Notes: generated by a model from the sequence alone, not told the origin. A stretch of 64,000 nucleotides of DNA from Chloroflexota bacterium (GCA_016197225.1 JACPWC010000016.1:1-64000), one strand, 5' to 3'. Shown: positions 1 to 8,092, counted from the first letter of the stretch. Translations and numbers: made by a program.

Positions 1-153
1 CTCGTCCGTCGCCACCTGTGGACCTCCGTGAAATTCGTGAACTCACCCGTGCAAACGCCATCTCTCGTAATTCCCAGCACCCTCTTCAATGGGCTACTCG
101 ATACTGTCTGCTATGCACGTTGAAATGGATAAAGTCCAGTTAGAGAGAGGTAA

Positions 154-624
154 TTACGGCGCACCTTCTTCGACGATCATCGAAATTTGATGCAGGCCTC
201 TCATCATTTGATCCCAGTTGGCTTCACCCAGCGTTTCTACAATATGGGCTTGCGCCTTTTGCCAGTAGGGAAAGGCATTTTCAAGGACCGTTTTTCCCTT
301 GGGCGTGACCGTAATCGGGCGCGCGCGGCGGTCACTGCCCACCGAAACCTTGACCAGGCCCTTTTTTAACAGCGGACTCAGGTTTCGGGTGAGGGTGGTG
401 CGGTCCATGGCCAGCACAAAAGCCAAATCCTGCATGGAGGCTTCCCCCAACATAGATAACCCACTGAGTAAAGAATATTGCGTAGACCGCAGCCCCGTGG
501 GGGCCAGCGCCTTGTCATAGTATTGAGTGACGAGACGGGTGGCGCGGCGGGTATTGAAGCCCACACAGGGGATCGCCTGACGGGCAAATTCATACAGATT
601 TTCTTTGGGCATGTCTTTGAACAT
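154..624 (-). CDS. MarR family transcriptional regulator
   Basis: Small winged-helix repressor of the MarR family, 156 aa. A recognition-helix region (MDRTTLTRNLSPLLKKGLV) is followed by the wing signature DRRARPITVTPKGK. MarR proteins bind DNA as dimers and are usually released by small phenolic or oxidising ligands. I chose the internal ATG at 624 rather than the ATG at 645, because a good promoter (-35 TTGACA, 17-bp spacer, -10 TATATA) covers the upstream codons and leaves 8 nt between the -10 and this ATG. That arrangement predicts a leaderless mRNA. It is divergent from the SRPBCC gene downstream of 853; its target is not evident. Confidence 0.88.
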   Translation of the reverse strand: MFKDMPKENLYEFARQAIPCVGFNTRRATRLVTQYYDKALAPTGLRSTQYSLLSGLSMLGEASMQDLAFVLAMDRTTLTRNLSPLLKKGLVKVSVGSDRRARPITVTPKGKTVLENAFPYWQKAQAHIVETLGEANWDQMMRGLHQISMIVEEGAP

Positions 625-632
625 AATGAGTG

Positions 633-661
633 TATATACATGCATTTTTGAGATTTGTCAA
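633..661 (-). promoter_or_regulatory. sigma70-type promoter of the marR-like gene
   Basis: On the minus strand -35 TTGACA (656-661), 17-bp spacer, -10 TATATA (633-638). The first in-frame ATG downstream of it (624) is 8 nt away, too close for a ribosome binding site. Confidence 0.6.
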
Positions 662-723
662 TATACAGAGTCGGAGTGTTCGCCCCAGGTAGAAATGTCT
701 CCATTTTGCCTGCGCTATTTGCC

Positions 724-754
724 TTGACTTTCACCCTGCGTCAAACTTTATACT
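724..754 (+). promoter_or_regulatory. MerR-type promoter, copy A
   Basis: -35 TTGACT (724-729), an over-long 19-bp spacer, -10 TATACT (749-754). The element contains TTGAC-N11-GTCAA as an inverted repeat. A 19-bp spacer with a dyad inside is the hallmark of promoters twisted into activity by MerR-family regulators. It lies about 100 nt upstream of the SRPBCC gene and is nearly identical to copies at 2063-2093 and 4546-4576. Two MerR genes lie within 5 kb. Confidence 0.7.
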
Positions 755-852
755 CTTACCATCTTTCAGTCAGGGGTGCTGACCATAAGAAAAAACTGTC
801 GTGCCTGAAGCCTGCTTCTAATTGCGTAAGGCAACGATTCAGGAGAGCGCAC

Positions 853-1392
853 ATGAGGACAAAAAGGAAATCAAAACAGATGACGCCCTGGATAATCCTT
901 GCAGGTTTTCTGGGCGCTTCCATCTTCATCTTTATTCAGATGGCCATAGGAGAATCCGCCATGAACGATTCCATTTTGATAGAGCACCCGCCTCAAAAAG
1001 TATTTCAAACGCTAGTCAACCCGGAGAACATTACACGAATTTCCCAAAACATCGGCAATATCCAACTGGAAACACAAGGGCTTCTTGAAAAAGGGTCAAG
1101 GTATCGAAGGGTCTTATACAGCCACGGACTGCCGAACCCTCAAGTGGTGACGATCGAAGAACTCGAACAGGACAGGCGATTAACGACAAAGACGACACTG
1201 GTGGGTTTCGATGTCACCTATCGGTATGTTTTAGAGCCTGCTTCAGATGGAAAAACTTTGCTTTCCCTTAAAAAAGAAGGGCAAGGCGGCTGGTTTATTT
1301 TTAAACCGCTCCTCATTCATCTTTTGACACGCCCAGAACACGACGGAGGTCATTTGGCCCTCATAAAAACGATTGTCGAATCGCAACCATAA
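853..1392 (+). CDS. membrane-anchored SRPBCC (START/polyketide cyclase-like) protein
   Basis: 179 aa. An N-terminal hydrophobic segment (about residues 10-33) is followed by a domain resembling SRPBCC ligand-binding proteins, with the helix-grip opening HPPQKVFQTLVNPENI and several predicted strands. The start at 853 has an AGGAGAG ribosome binding site about 6 nt upstream; upstream in-frame codons have none. It is probably co-transcribed with the NAD(P)-binding gene 28 nt downstream, from the MerR-type promoter at 724-754. The ligand is unknown. The family assignment rests on overall pattern, so it is moderate. Confidence 0.7.
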   Translation: MRTKRKSKQMTPWIILAGFLGASIFIFIQMAIGESAMNDSILIEHPPQKVFQTLVNPENITRISQNIGNIQLETQGLLEKGSRYRRVLYSHGLPNPQVVTIEELEQDRRLTTKTTLVGFDVTYRYVLEPASDGKTLLSLKKEGQGGWFIFKPLLIHLLTRPEHDGGHLALIKTIVESQP

Positions 1393-1420
1393 GAATTCAA
1401 TCACCAACAAGGAGATAAAA

Positions 1421-2047
1421 ATGAAAGTAATATTATTTGGCGCAACAGGAAACCTGGGGCCGCTCGTATTGGAGAAAATGCTGGCGAAGAATATCAATGT
1501 CACCGTGTTTGCGCGCTCGCCTGAAAAGGTTGTTGCGCGGCATTTCGCATTGAAGGTTGTGCAGGGTGATGTTAAGGATGAACAAGCCGTGGCGAATGCC
1601 ATTGCAGGTCATGACTCTGTCGTCAATGCTGTTGGCGGCGAATATGAATCCAACGCTTCGATTCGTTCCACGGCGGTTGATCATATTATGGCTGGGATGA
1701 AGCGCGGCAATGTCAAGCACATCATCAACCTCGGCGGGGCCGGAGTCCTTCAAGTGGGCGGCTGGTATTTGTATAAATCGCCTGTCTTCCCCAAAGACTT
1801 TGTGCCTGTCACCAGGGAACATCACAAGGTATATGAAAAACTGCAACAAAGCGGTCTCGAATGGACGCTGGTATGCCCGCCCAAGATGACGAATGCGGCG
1901 GCGACTGGCAAATATTCAACAAGAGCCGACAAACCATACCTCTTTGGGAAGATGGAAATCCCGCTTGGGGATGTGGCGGATTTTATTGCGCAGGAACTCA
2001 GCCAGCGGCAGTATGCCCGTCAGCGCGTGGCGATTGCCATGTCGTAG
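1421..2047 (+). CDS. NmrA-like NAD(P)-binding oxidoreductase
   Basis: 208 aa atypical short-chain dehydrogenase of the NAD(P)H-binding/NmrA type. The N-terminal Rossmann motif is GATGNLGPLVLEKML, and a typical VVQGDV...AGHDSVVNAVGG region follows. The ATG at 1421 is preceded by AAGGAG (spacing about 7 nt). Many members sense NAD(P) redox state or reduce small carbonyls; the substrate here is unknown. The C-terminal half is similar to the truncated copy at 6273-6521. It follows the SRPBCC gene and both lie downstream of a MerR-type promoter. Confidence 0.85.
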   Translation: MKVILFGATGNLGPLVLEKMLAKNINVTVFARSPEKVVARHFALKVVQGDVKDEQAVANAIAGHDSVVNAVGGEYESNASIRSTAVDHIMAGMKRGNVKHIINLGGAGVLQVGGWYLYKSPVFPKDFVPVTREHHKVYEKLQQSGLEWTLVCPPKMTNAAATGKYSTRADKPYLFGKMEIPLGDVADFIAQELSQRQYARQRVAIAMS

Positions 2048-2062
2048 CCGATATTTTGCCTC

Positions 2063-2093
2063 TTGACTTTCACCCTGCGGCAAACTTTACAAT
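2063..2093 (+). promoter_or_regulatory. MerR-type promoter, copy B
   Basis: -35 TTGACT (2063-2068), 19-bp spacer, -10 TACAAT (2088-2093), 30 nt upstream of the lipoprotein ATG. The spacer differs from copy A at a single position (CTGCGG versus CTGCGT). Confidence 0.72.
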
Positions 2094-2122
2094 GACGGAC
2101 ATCAAAATCAAGGAGATAAAAC

Positions 2123-2845
2123 ATGCTACACAACAAAAGACATGACATACTATGGATGGGTTTGCTCATTTTGGCAATCGCGCTGACTGCCTGCGCCGCG
2201 CCGCAATCTGCCGCAAACGATGTGAAGGATTACGGATTCATCGTGAAGGGCGTTTCTGGAAAGAACGTGATGCTGGATAGAACCTGGTACCGCGAATGCG
2301 CCCCGAGCGGCGTGGGAACCTGGATGAAAAGCATGCGAACGCTTTCGGGTTATGAATTGGCAACCACCATGCTGGATTATCAAAACGAATCAGAAACACC
2401 AGACTGCGCCAACGGTATCACGGCGGTCACCATCTTTGTGCAGACACTTACCAACGATCACGCGCTTGTCCCGATTACCTGGGTGGACCTCACCGGGCAG
2501 CCCGCCGACCCGCCTGCGGGGCTTGAAGATGTAAAGGAAGCCAATGCGGCAAGCGGCGTGGTGACCTTTGCCACGCTTACCCCGCTCACGCAGGCAAAAG
2601 CAGATGAATTAAATGCCGCCGCCTTTTGTGGGATTTCCAATTGGGCGCCAGGTGTAACAGAAGATTTACTTCCCTGTTTTTCATTTGGCGGACCTGCAAA
2701 AGGGGTGATTATTGTGGATGATAGAACTGAAACGGGCGCCGTTTATGATGGGATTAGCATTAACCCAGCAGAATATCCAACCCTGATGCCCAATGTGTTT
2801 CCGCACACGGGGCCTTTGAACGGGTTTGAATTTGGTGATCGATAA
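2123..2845 (+). CDS. putative lipoprotein of unknown function
   Basis: 240 aa. A positively charged N-terminus, hydrophobic core and lipobox LTAC (Cys24) predict export and lipidation. The mature part has no motif I recognise; it carries four further Cys residues, which could form disulfides outside the cell. Ribosome binding site AAGGAG lies 9 nt upstream. It sits directly behind MerR-type promoter copy B and ends at a strong bidirectional hairpin facing the merR-like gene, so it is probably a target of that regulator. Confidence 0.8.
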   Translation: MLHNKRHDILWMGLLILAIALTACAAPQSAANDVKDYGFIVKGVSGKNVMLDRTWYRECAPSGVGTWMKSMRTLSGYELATTMLDYQNESETPDCANGITAVTIFVQTLTNDHALVPITWVDLTGQPADPPAGLEDVKEANAASGVVTFATLTPLTQAKADELNAAAFCGISNWAPGVTEDLLPCFSFGGPAKGVIIVDDRTETGAVYDGISINPAEYPTLMPNVFPHTGPLNGFEFGDR

Positions 2846-2871
2846 AGTTAAGTCAGGAAACCCGTTGCCGT

Positions 2872-2905
2872 AAAAGTGACAGCCGCGTGCGCGGCTGTCA
2901 CTTTT
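2872..2905. terminator. bidirectional intrinsic terminator
   Basis: Perfect 15-bp stem (2872-2886 with 2891-2905) with a 4-nt loop and A- and T-rich flanks on the two sides. It lies between the convergent lipoprotein and merR-like genes and overlaps the last codons of the latter. Confidence 0.85.
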
Positions 2906-3746
2906 TTTCGATGGGCAGTTGTATTTCCACCGTCACGTTTTCAAAATTGGCGAGATCGAGTTCGCGTCCGAATAAATGGATTTCACGATATGCGCCTGCG
3001 GGAGCGTAATTGTTTTGCGCCGCCCAGGTGCAGAGGGCGGTGATGGCTTGCCCCACATTCGCGAAGTGACCGTGGTGGATGGTGGTCGCCATCAGCGGGG
3101 AAAATGCCAGGGTGTGTGAAGCAGGCTCACGGTTAGGGGAGAAGCGGCGGGTCATTTTCGGCGAAACGGCTGTGGCGAGTTCCACGTCAATCTCTTCCTC
3201 CACATATTCGCGGTTGTGATAAATCGCCAGTTCGGGGCTTTCGGGTTGGATGCGCTGTTCAGACAGTCCTTGATAAAGCGCGTGAAGCATATCGGCGCGG
3301 ACTTTATCGGCGTTGTTCAAGGTTGGCACGATGCGGCGGACGGAGGCGATGGCGAGCGGCGGGATTTCCTTGACGATGATTTCGTAGGGGGAGATTTTTC
3401 CCTCCGCTTCGATCTGACGCTGGCGGGCTGTGACGCGCGCGATTTGCATTCGCCCATCTTCGAGTTGTTTCTCCAACTCGATTTGTTTCATTGCGAGCAT
3501 GTCGCTTAATTGTTGGGCGGTGAGATCGTCGGTGAGCATGGTTGCAATTTGTTCGAGCGAAAATCCCAGGTCTTTGAGCGCGAGAATGCGGTTGAGGCGC
3601 GGCAGTTGATCAAGCGAATAAAAACGATAGCTCGTGAAGTGTTCGACATGCGCGGGCTTGAGAAGATTTAGTTCATCGTAGAGCCGCAGGGCGCGGGTGG
3701 AAACCTGTGCCAGTTGGGAGAAGTCGCCGATGCGAAGGAGGGTCAT
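2898..3746 (-). CDS. MerR-family regulator with GyrI-like effector domain (paralog 1)
   Basis: 282 aa. The N-terminal MerR winged helix (LLRIGDFSQLAQVSTRALRL, then SYRFYSLDQL..LNRILALKDLGFSLEQI) is followed by a dimerisation coiled coil (about 75-115). A C-terminal GyrI-like/BmrR-type ligand domain comes last (YHNREYVEEEIDVE; FGRELDL...VTVEIQLPI). This architecture is that of multidrug-sensing BmrR/TipAL-type activators. The first ~70 residues are almost identical to the paralog at 4694-5542, so the two should read the same operator. The ATG has a -10-like TAAAAT 6 nt upstream and no Shine-Dalgarno sequence. Confidence 0.93.
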   Translation of the reverse strand: MTLLRIGDFSQLAQVSTRALRLYDELNLLKPAHVEHFTSYRFYSLDQLPRLNRILALKDLGFSLEQIATMLTDDLTAQQLSDMLAMKQIELEKQLEDGRMQIARVTARQRQIEAEGKISPYEIIVKEIPPLAIASVRRIVPTLNNADKVRADMLHALYQGLSEQRIQPESPELAIYHNREYVEEEIDVELATAVSPKMTRRFSPNREPASHTLAFSPLMATTIHHGHFANVGQAITALCTWAAQNNYAPAGAYREIHLFGRELDLANFENVTVEIQLPIEKK

Positions 3747-3752
3747 GCTTTA

Positions 3753-3758
3753 ATTTTA
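3753..3758 (-). promoter_or_regulatory. -10 box implying a leaderless merR-like mRNA
   Basis: TAAAAT on the minus strand followed by 6 nt (TAAAGC) and the start ATG. There is no clear -35. The same spacing is seen at 5549, 6548 and 35517. Confidence 0.4.
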
Positions 3759-3768
3759 TCGCATAAAA

Positions 3769-3791
3769 GGGGCGGATGCGAGACCCGCCCC
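3769..3791 (-). terminator. intrinsic terminator of the 7-TM protein gene
   Basis: 7-bp GC stem (3769-3775 with 3785-3791), 9-nt loop, then TTTT when read on the minus strand, 8 nt after the stop of the 3799-4509 gene. Confidence 0.65.
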
Positions 3792-3798
3792 TACTTGC

Positions 3799-4509
3799 TT
3801 ATGCCTTTTTGCCAAGCAATACCCTTAACGAAAAAAGATGCAAAAGAATCGACAAGGGGACTGCGAAAACTGGAACCAATACCAATGGGAAGGCTGTAAT
3901 CAATTCATTCGGCGACTGAATGGACAAAAGCTGAAGCGGACCTGGCGAAGAAAGTACACCAAGGGTAACAGCCAGAGTCAGGTCGAAGATTCCAGCGATA
4001 TTCCAGATAATTGCGGCGGTTCGCGCTGAGGGGTGTTTTCGGAAGTAAAGATAGGCAACCAGCGGAGCGGTGATGCCGATGAGCATGTCGCCGATGCCTG
4101 CTGGAAGGGCAAATTCACCAGGAATTTGACCCTGGAAGTAGAGGATCAGAAAGTCAATTCCCAGAATTCGATAGAGTTGCACGCCGATGATCCAGTGTGG
4201 GGGAATGGCATCCACATTCTTTTGGAACGATTTCGAAGCGAATAAAAATAAATAGCCAATGACCAGCGGGACGGCGGAATAGGCGATGCTGGGAACAGGT
4301 TGTTCAGGGTTTGGCAGGAAAAAGCCTTGCAAGCCGAGCAACATGGCTACTCCCAGCCACCCAGCCAATAAAACTCCAACGCCAAGCGATGTTGACATTT
4401 TTTTGTCGCCGAATGTTTGAGTAGTACGATGATAGCCCAGCCAGGTCACAATGGCGGTGGCAATGGCGCTTACGATGATGCTTGCTGAGATCCAGGGTTG
4501 ATCGATCAT
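3799..4509 (-). CDS. polytopic membrane protein of unknown function
   Basis: 236 aa with about seven hydrophobic helices spread over the whole length and short charged loops; no family motif recognised. It is preceded by MerR-type promoter copy C, whose -10 lies 36 nt upstream of the ATG, and a ribosome-binding-like AAAGGATAAT precedes the start. It lies between the two merR-like genes and is the probable direct target of at least one of them. An exporter or membrane sensor role would fit a BmrR-like circuit but is only inference. Confidence 0.8.
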   Translation of the reverse strand: MIDQPWISASIIVSAIATAIVTWLGYHRTTQTFGDKKMSTSLGVGVLLAGWLGVAMLLGLQGFFLPNPEQPVPSIAYSAVPLVIGYLFLFASKSFQKNVDAIPPHWIIGVQLYRILGIDFLILYFQGQIPGEFALPAGIGDMLIGITAPLVAYLYFRKHPSARTAAIIWNIAGIFDLTLAVTLGVLSSPGPLQLLSIQSPNELITAFPLVLVPVFAVPLSILLHLFSLRVLLGKKA

Positions 4510-4545
4510 GATATTATCCTTTCGGGTTTTGATTTTGATGGCGAA

Positions 4546-4576
4546 AAGATAAAGTTTGACGCAGGGTTAAGGTCAA
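4546..4576 (-). promoter_or_regulatory. MerR-type promoter, copy C
   Basis: Minus-strand -35 TTGACC (4571-4576), 19-bp spacer, -10 TATCTT (4546-4551). It has the same TTGAC...CCCTGCGTCAAACTT core as copies A and B. Confidence 0.72.
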
Positions 4577-4693
4577 GGGGTGAACTGTAAGAAGATCGTT
4601 AATTTTTTGGGTCGCCCTCACCTTGAATATGGTTTTGTATTGACTATTTTGAGAGTTGAAAATGAATTAAGATTTCCCGCAAACGATTCTTTA

Positions 4694-5542
4694 CTACCCA
4701 AACTGGACGGGCGTTTGCACCTCCACGAGGATATTTTCTTTGTCTGCATCCAACTCGCGCCCATAAATGTGGATTTCACGGCAGGTGCCACAGATTGAAT
4801 AATCATTTTGCGCCGCCCAATAAAATAAGGCGGTGATGGCTTGCCCTACTTCGATCAATCGTCCGCGGTGAATGGTGGTCGCCGCCAACGGTGAAGCATC
4901 CAACTGTCGGATGGAAAGAGCGCCTTGATTTGTTTGAGTTGAATTGGCTTTGGGCAGGCTTACTGCGATGGCAATTTCCATGTCAATATTTTCTTCTACA
5001 TATTCAGTATTATGGTAAATGACCAATTCAGGGTTTTTAATCGCAATCCCCTGTTCGGTGATCGCATCGTAAAGCGACTTGAGAATTTCCTCGCGGACGG
5101 TTTCCATATCCTTAAGTGCGGGAACAACGCGACGAATCGAAGCGATGGTAAGAGGCTCCGTTTCCTTGAGGATAACTTCATAAGGCGAAACCTTTCCCTC
5201 CGCTTCGATCTGTCGCAGGCGGGCGGCGACCCGCGCAATCTGTCGTTGTCCATCTTCCAACTGCTTTTCCAACTCGCTTTGTTTTTTCTTCAGCATTTCG
5301 CCAAGTTGGCTTACGCCAAGCTCATCCGTGAGCATATCCGCGATTTCATCGAGCGAAAATCCCAGGTCTTTGAGCGCGAGAATGCGGTTGAGGCGCGGCA
5401 GTTGATCGAGGGTGTAAAAACGATAGCTTGTGAGGTGTTCGACATGCGCGGGCTTGAGAAGATTTAGTTCATCGTAAAGCCGCAGGGCGCGGGTGGAAAC
5501 CTGCGCCAGTTGCGAGAAGTCGCCGATGCGAAGGAGGGACAT
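4694..5542 (-). CDS. MerR-family regulator with GyrI-like effector domain (paralog 2)
   Basis: 282 aa, same domain order and length as the regulator at 2898-3746. The DNA-binding half is nearly identical and the ligand half has diverged (CREIHIYGREL near the end, two Cys not in paralog 1). Start chosen at the ATG matching paralog 1; an in-frame upstream TTG would lie inside the -10 box. Duplicated readers with different sensors would let two signals feed one promoter set (inference). No Shine-Dalgarno sequence is present; -10 TACAAT is 6 nt before the ATG. Confidence 0.93.
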   Translation of the reverse strand: MSLLRIGDFSQLAQVSTRALRLYDELNLLKPAHVEHLTSYRFYTLDQLPRLNRILALKDLGFSLDEIADMLTDELGVSQLGEMLKKKQSELEKQLEDGQRQIARVAARLRQIEAEGKVSPYEVILKETEPLTIASIRRVVPALKDMETVREEILKSLYDAITEQGIAIKNPELVIYHNTEYVEENIDMEIAIAVSLPKANSTQTNQGALSIRQLDASPLAATTIHRGRLIEVGQAITALFYWAAQNDYSICGTCREIHIYGRELDADKENILVEVQTPVQFG

Positions 5543-5548
5543 GGGGGG

Positions 5549-5554
5549 ATTGTA
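5549..5554 (-). promoter_or_regulatory. -10 box implying a leaderless merR-like mRNA (paralog 2)
   Basis: TACAAT on the minus strand, then six C residues, then ATG. A weak TTGGGA lies 19 bp further upstream. Confidence 0.4.
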
Positions 5555-5706
5555 TCGCAAATCGTAATGTTATTCCCAAATTCACCATTCTTCGCCGCAA
5601 ATTTACCTTTAGCTTATTGGCTCACTGCCATAGAATACCGGCATGGTTCACGCGTAAATCCTTCGCTCCGCGTGAAAAAAATCTCACACTCAAAAAGAGG
5701 AATCCC

Positions 5707-6117
5707 ATGTCCGACTTGAAAGAAATTGTACGCCCGTTTTACACCCAATGCCTCACCGTCAACCCCGGCACAAATGTCGCGGAAGTGATGGGCAAAATCC
5801 TTGCCGACGACTTCCAGTCCAAAGGCTCGGCAGATGTCAAAGGCAAAGCCCAACTCATCGGGCAAATCCAGTTCTTCTGGAAACTCGTCCCCGACCTGAA
5901 ATGGGACATTCAGGAAATGATCCAGGAAGGCGACAAAGTTGTCGTCCGTAGCCTGGCTTCCGGCACGCCCAACGGCGATTTCATGGGGTTGCCCACCACT
6001 GGAAGCAAATCCTTCAACATCATGACCATTGACATTCACACTGTCAAAAATGGTCAGGTGGCGGAAGTTCATCATCTCGAAGACTGGTCAACCGCCATGC
6101 GGCAGTTGCAGGGATAA
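5707..6117 (+). CDS. SnoaL-like / ester cyclase family protein
   Basis: 136 aa, NTF2-like fold expected. The pattern of an N-terminal helix pair, then KGKAQLIGQIQFFWKLVPDLKWDI, EGDKVVVRSLASGTPNGDFMG and a final NGQVAEVHHLEDWSTAMRQL matches the SnoaL-like polyketide-cyclase family. The usual HxxD catalytic or binding positions fall in the HHLEDW stretch. The ATG at 5707 follows AAGAGGAA. Most members are small cytoplasmic proteins of unknown substrate. It stands alone between regulators. Confidence 0.85.
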   Translation: MSDLKEIVRPFYTQCLTVNPGTNVAEVMGKILADDFQSKGSADVKGKAQLIGQIQFFWKLVPDLKWDIQEMIQEGDKVVVRSLASGTPNGDFMGLPTTGSKSFNIMTIDIHTVKNGQVAEVHHLEDWSTAMRQLQG

Positions 6118-6135
6118 ATCTTCGCATAAAGAAAT

Positions 6136-6167
6136 CGAACCCTGTGTCTGGGCAGATGCAGGGTTCG
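6136..6167 (+). terminator. possible terminator hairpin
   Basis: 9-bp stem (6136-6144 with 6159-6167) with a 14-nt loop just after the SnoaL-like gene. There is no real T-tract, so this is weak. Confidence 0.35.
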
Positions 6168-6272
6168 TTGGAAGCAGATCAGGGATAAATTCTTTGAGAT
6201 ACGCGCTTGAAAAACACCAGCAGCCAGCGCTTGACTTTGATAAGCCCGTGCCTCAAGGAAAAAAATAAAGTT

Positions 6273-6521
6273 ATGCCCGATGTCATCAAGACCAAAGACA
6301 TCGAGTTGAAGACCATCGCCGAATCGGGCTTGAACTGGACGGTTCTGCGCCCGCCCATCGTCGGGTCTGGCAATGCGGCGGGCAATGTCGTCGCGAGCGA
6401 GAAAGATATGACAGGCTCCAAGATAGGCGTGGAAGACATCACAGATTTTATTTTGTCCGCTCTTCAAACGAAAGAATGGGATCGCAAAGCCCAATCGTGG
6501 CTTCGCTCTAAATCTAGATGA
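6273..6521 (+). pseudogene. truncated NmrA-like NAD(P)-binding protein fragment
   Basis: About 82 codons resembling only the C-terminal half of the NAD(P)-binding protein at 1421-2047: ESGLNWTVLRPPIVGSGNAAG here against SGLEWTLVCPPKMTNAAATG there, followed by GVEDITDFILSAL against GDVADFIAQEL. The Rossmann GxxGxxG half is absent and nothing upstream supplies it, so it cannot bind NAD(P) alone. Probably a decayed duplicate. Confidence 0.7.
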
Positions 6522-6547
6522 CCTGCCGGTTTCCCCATGCTTGGTCT

Positions 6548-6553
6548 TATAAT
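6548..6553 (+). promoter_or_regulatory. consensus -10 box 6 nt before the AraC ATG
   Basis: Perfect TATAAT, then TTAGGC, then ATG at 6560. No space for a ribosome binding site, so a leaderless mRNA is implied. The -35 is weak. Confidence 0.5.
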
Positions 6554-6559
6554 TTAGGC

Positions 6560-7468
6560 ATGGACTCAAAAATCCCGATTCACGAATTTGAACAGCCGCG
6601 CGAATTCAGTCGTCCCGACAGCTTGAGTGTACCGTTTGAAATTGCGCGCATTGACGATTTGTCCGAAATGGGAAAACCCTCGGGACCACACCGTCACACT
6701 TACTACGAGATATTCTGGTTCCTCGATGGCGGCGGGATGCATTACGTTGATTTCGAGGGCTACCCATTTTTGCCGAACACGTTTTTCTTCATTACGCCCG
6801 GACAAATCCATTACCCTGAAATCACAAAAGCCCCCACTGGGTATGTAATTTTGTTTACCGAAGACTTTCTCTCGATGAGCCGCCTTGAACATGATTTTCT
6901 GCGCGGCTTCGACTTTTTTCACCGCATTGATCATGTGCCTACCTTGCATTTGAATGATGAGGCGGCGCAGCCATTCAACACGATGTGCGCGCAGATGCAC
7001 AAGGAATATAACGGCGATGCGTTTGGCAGGCTGGTGGTGCTGCAATCTCTGCTACAAAATTTTCTGGTTCAGATTCAACGACATTACGCGGCTTCTGCAA
7101 AACCTGTTGAGCCGCGCACCGGCGATATGCTTGTTCAACAATTCATCCGGCTGATTGATTTGCATTTTGTGGAGAAGCAGGAAGTCCAAGATTACGCAGC
7201 GCTGCTCGGAGTGACGGCGGGTCATTTGACAGATATGACGCGTGAAGTATTGGGGATTTCGGCGAGTCAGTTAATCCATCAGCGATTGATTGTGGAAGCG
7301 AAGCGATTGTTTGTTCATTCGGGGCAGACCGTCGCCCAAATTAGTAACCAACTCAAGTTCGCCGACCCGTCCTACTTCGCCCGTTTTTTCAAACGCGAGT
7401 CGGGCTATTCGCCCACGCAATTCAAGGAGCATTACCGAGAAAAATACCTGCTTCACCGAAGTCCTTGA
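6560..7468 (+). CDS. AraC family transcriptional regulator
   Basis: 302 aa. N-terminal cupin-like sensor (HRHTYYEIFWFLDGGGMHYV...FFITPGQIHYP) and C-terminal double HTH of AraC type (AALLGVTAGHLTDMTREVLG; VAQISNQLKFADPSYFARFF; SGYSPTQFKEHY). The ligand is unknown. Members with this architecture commonly activate the adjacent gene in response to a small molecule; the neighbouring small membrane proteins at 7540-8921 are candidates. A -10 TATAAT lies 6 nt upstream of the start. Confidence 0.93.
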   Translation: MDSKIPIHEFEQPREFSRPDSLSVPFEIARIDDLSEMGKPSGPHRHTYYEIFWFLDGGGMHYVDFEGYPFLPNTFFFITPGQIHYPEITKAPTGYVILFTEDFLSMSRLEHDFLRGFDFFHRIDHVPTLHLNDEAAQPFNTMCAQMHKEYNGDAFGRLVVLQSLLQNFLVQIQRHYAASAKPVEPRTGDMLVQQFIRLIDLHFVEKQEVQDYAALLGVTAGHLTDMTREVLGISASQLIHQRLIVEAKRLFVHSGQTVAQISNQLKFADPSYFARFFKRESGYSPTQFKEHYREKYLLHRSP

Positions 7469-7539
7469 CTGGTCTCTGTGTATTAGGTGGAATAAAATCA
7501 TTTTACGAGAATGCAAAATTATATTTTTAGGAGAATACT

Positions 7540-8001
7540 ATGAACATTGAATCGAATCCCCCCGCGAAATCGCCTCGAGCGGCGATCATCTTCTTGGGTG
7601 CTCTGGCACTATTCCAAATTATCCGGATCACAGCTTTTTTCATGATCCAAGATGTCCTATCCGGTAAAACACCCGATGCGTGGCTCTTCCCGGCCATGAC
7701 AGATGTGTTCATCGGAGCCATGGCTCTCTTTGTCGCAATTGGTCTTTGGAAAGGGAAAGGTCTCGCCGTCTGGGTATCTGCCATCGTTTTCTTTTGCATT
7801 TCAATCAGCGATCATTTGGATGCGATTACCGTGGTGCTCACTACCAAGGGGCCGCTCCCTGCCATGATGAACGGCGCACCGTCATCCACTGCAACGATGT
7901 TGGCGGTTATGTCTCTCGTTGAAGCCTTCGCTATTTGGGCGCTGACCCGGAAAAGTTTGAAGGCACATTACTTGGCTCCGAAAACGAACCCCACGCCTTA
8001 A
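7540..8001 (+). CDS. four-helix membrane protein of unknown function
   Basis: 153 aa with four hydrophobic segments (about 15-37, 52-71, 77-98, 121-139) and no known motif. Ribosome binding site TAGGAG lies 9 nt upstream. It ends at a strong 19-bp terminator hairpin. It resembles the two following small membrane proteins in size and layout (four helices, ILVs and short loops), so the three may be distant relatives. Confidence 0.75.
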   Translation: MNIESNPPAKSPRAAIIFLGALALFQIIRITAFFMIQDVLSGKTPDAWLFPAMTDVFIGAMALFVAIGLWKGKGLAVWVSAIVFFCISISDHLDAITVVLTTKGPLPAMMNGAPSSTATMLAVMSLVEAFAIWALTRKSLKAHYLAPKTNPTP

Positions 8002-8031
8002 GTCTGGAAAGTCTTCATTCTTCAGTGCAAA

Positions 8032-8074
8032 AAAATTCTCCATTGATGGAGTAATTCCATCAATGGAGAATTTT
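8032..8074. terminator. perfect 19-bp hairpin terminator
   Basis: 8032-8050 pairs perfectly with 8056-8074 around a 5-nt loop, with A-tract and T-tract flanks, so it can act in both directions. It lies between two small membrane protein genes. An ATG inside the hairpin (8063) is in frame with the next gene but is not a credible start. Confidence 0.85.
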
Positions 8075-8092
8075 GTAAAAAAAGGAAGTGAT

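Noticed and set aside
655-852. Longer N-terminus for the SRPBCC protein
   Set aside because: It would run through the MerR-type promoter; the ATG at 853 has a good ribosome binding site.
8063-8092. ATG inside the terminator as start of the small membrane protein
   Set aside because: The codons lie in the perfect hairpin; the ATG at 8093 has AAGGAAG just before it and aligns with its paralog.
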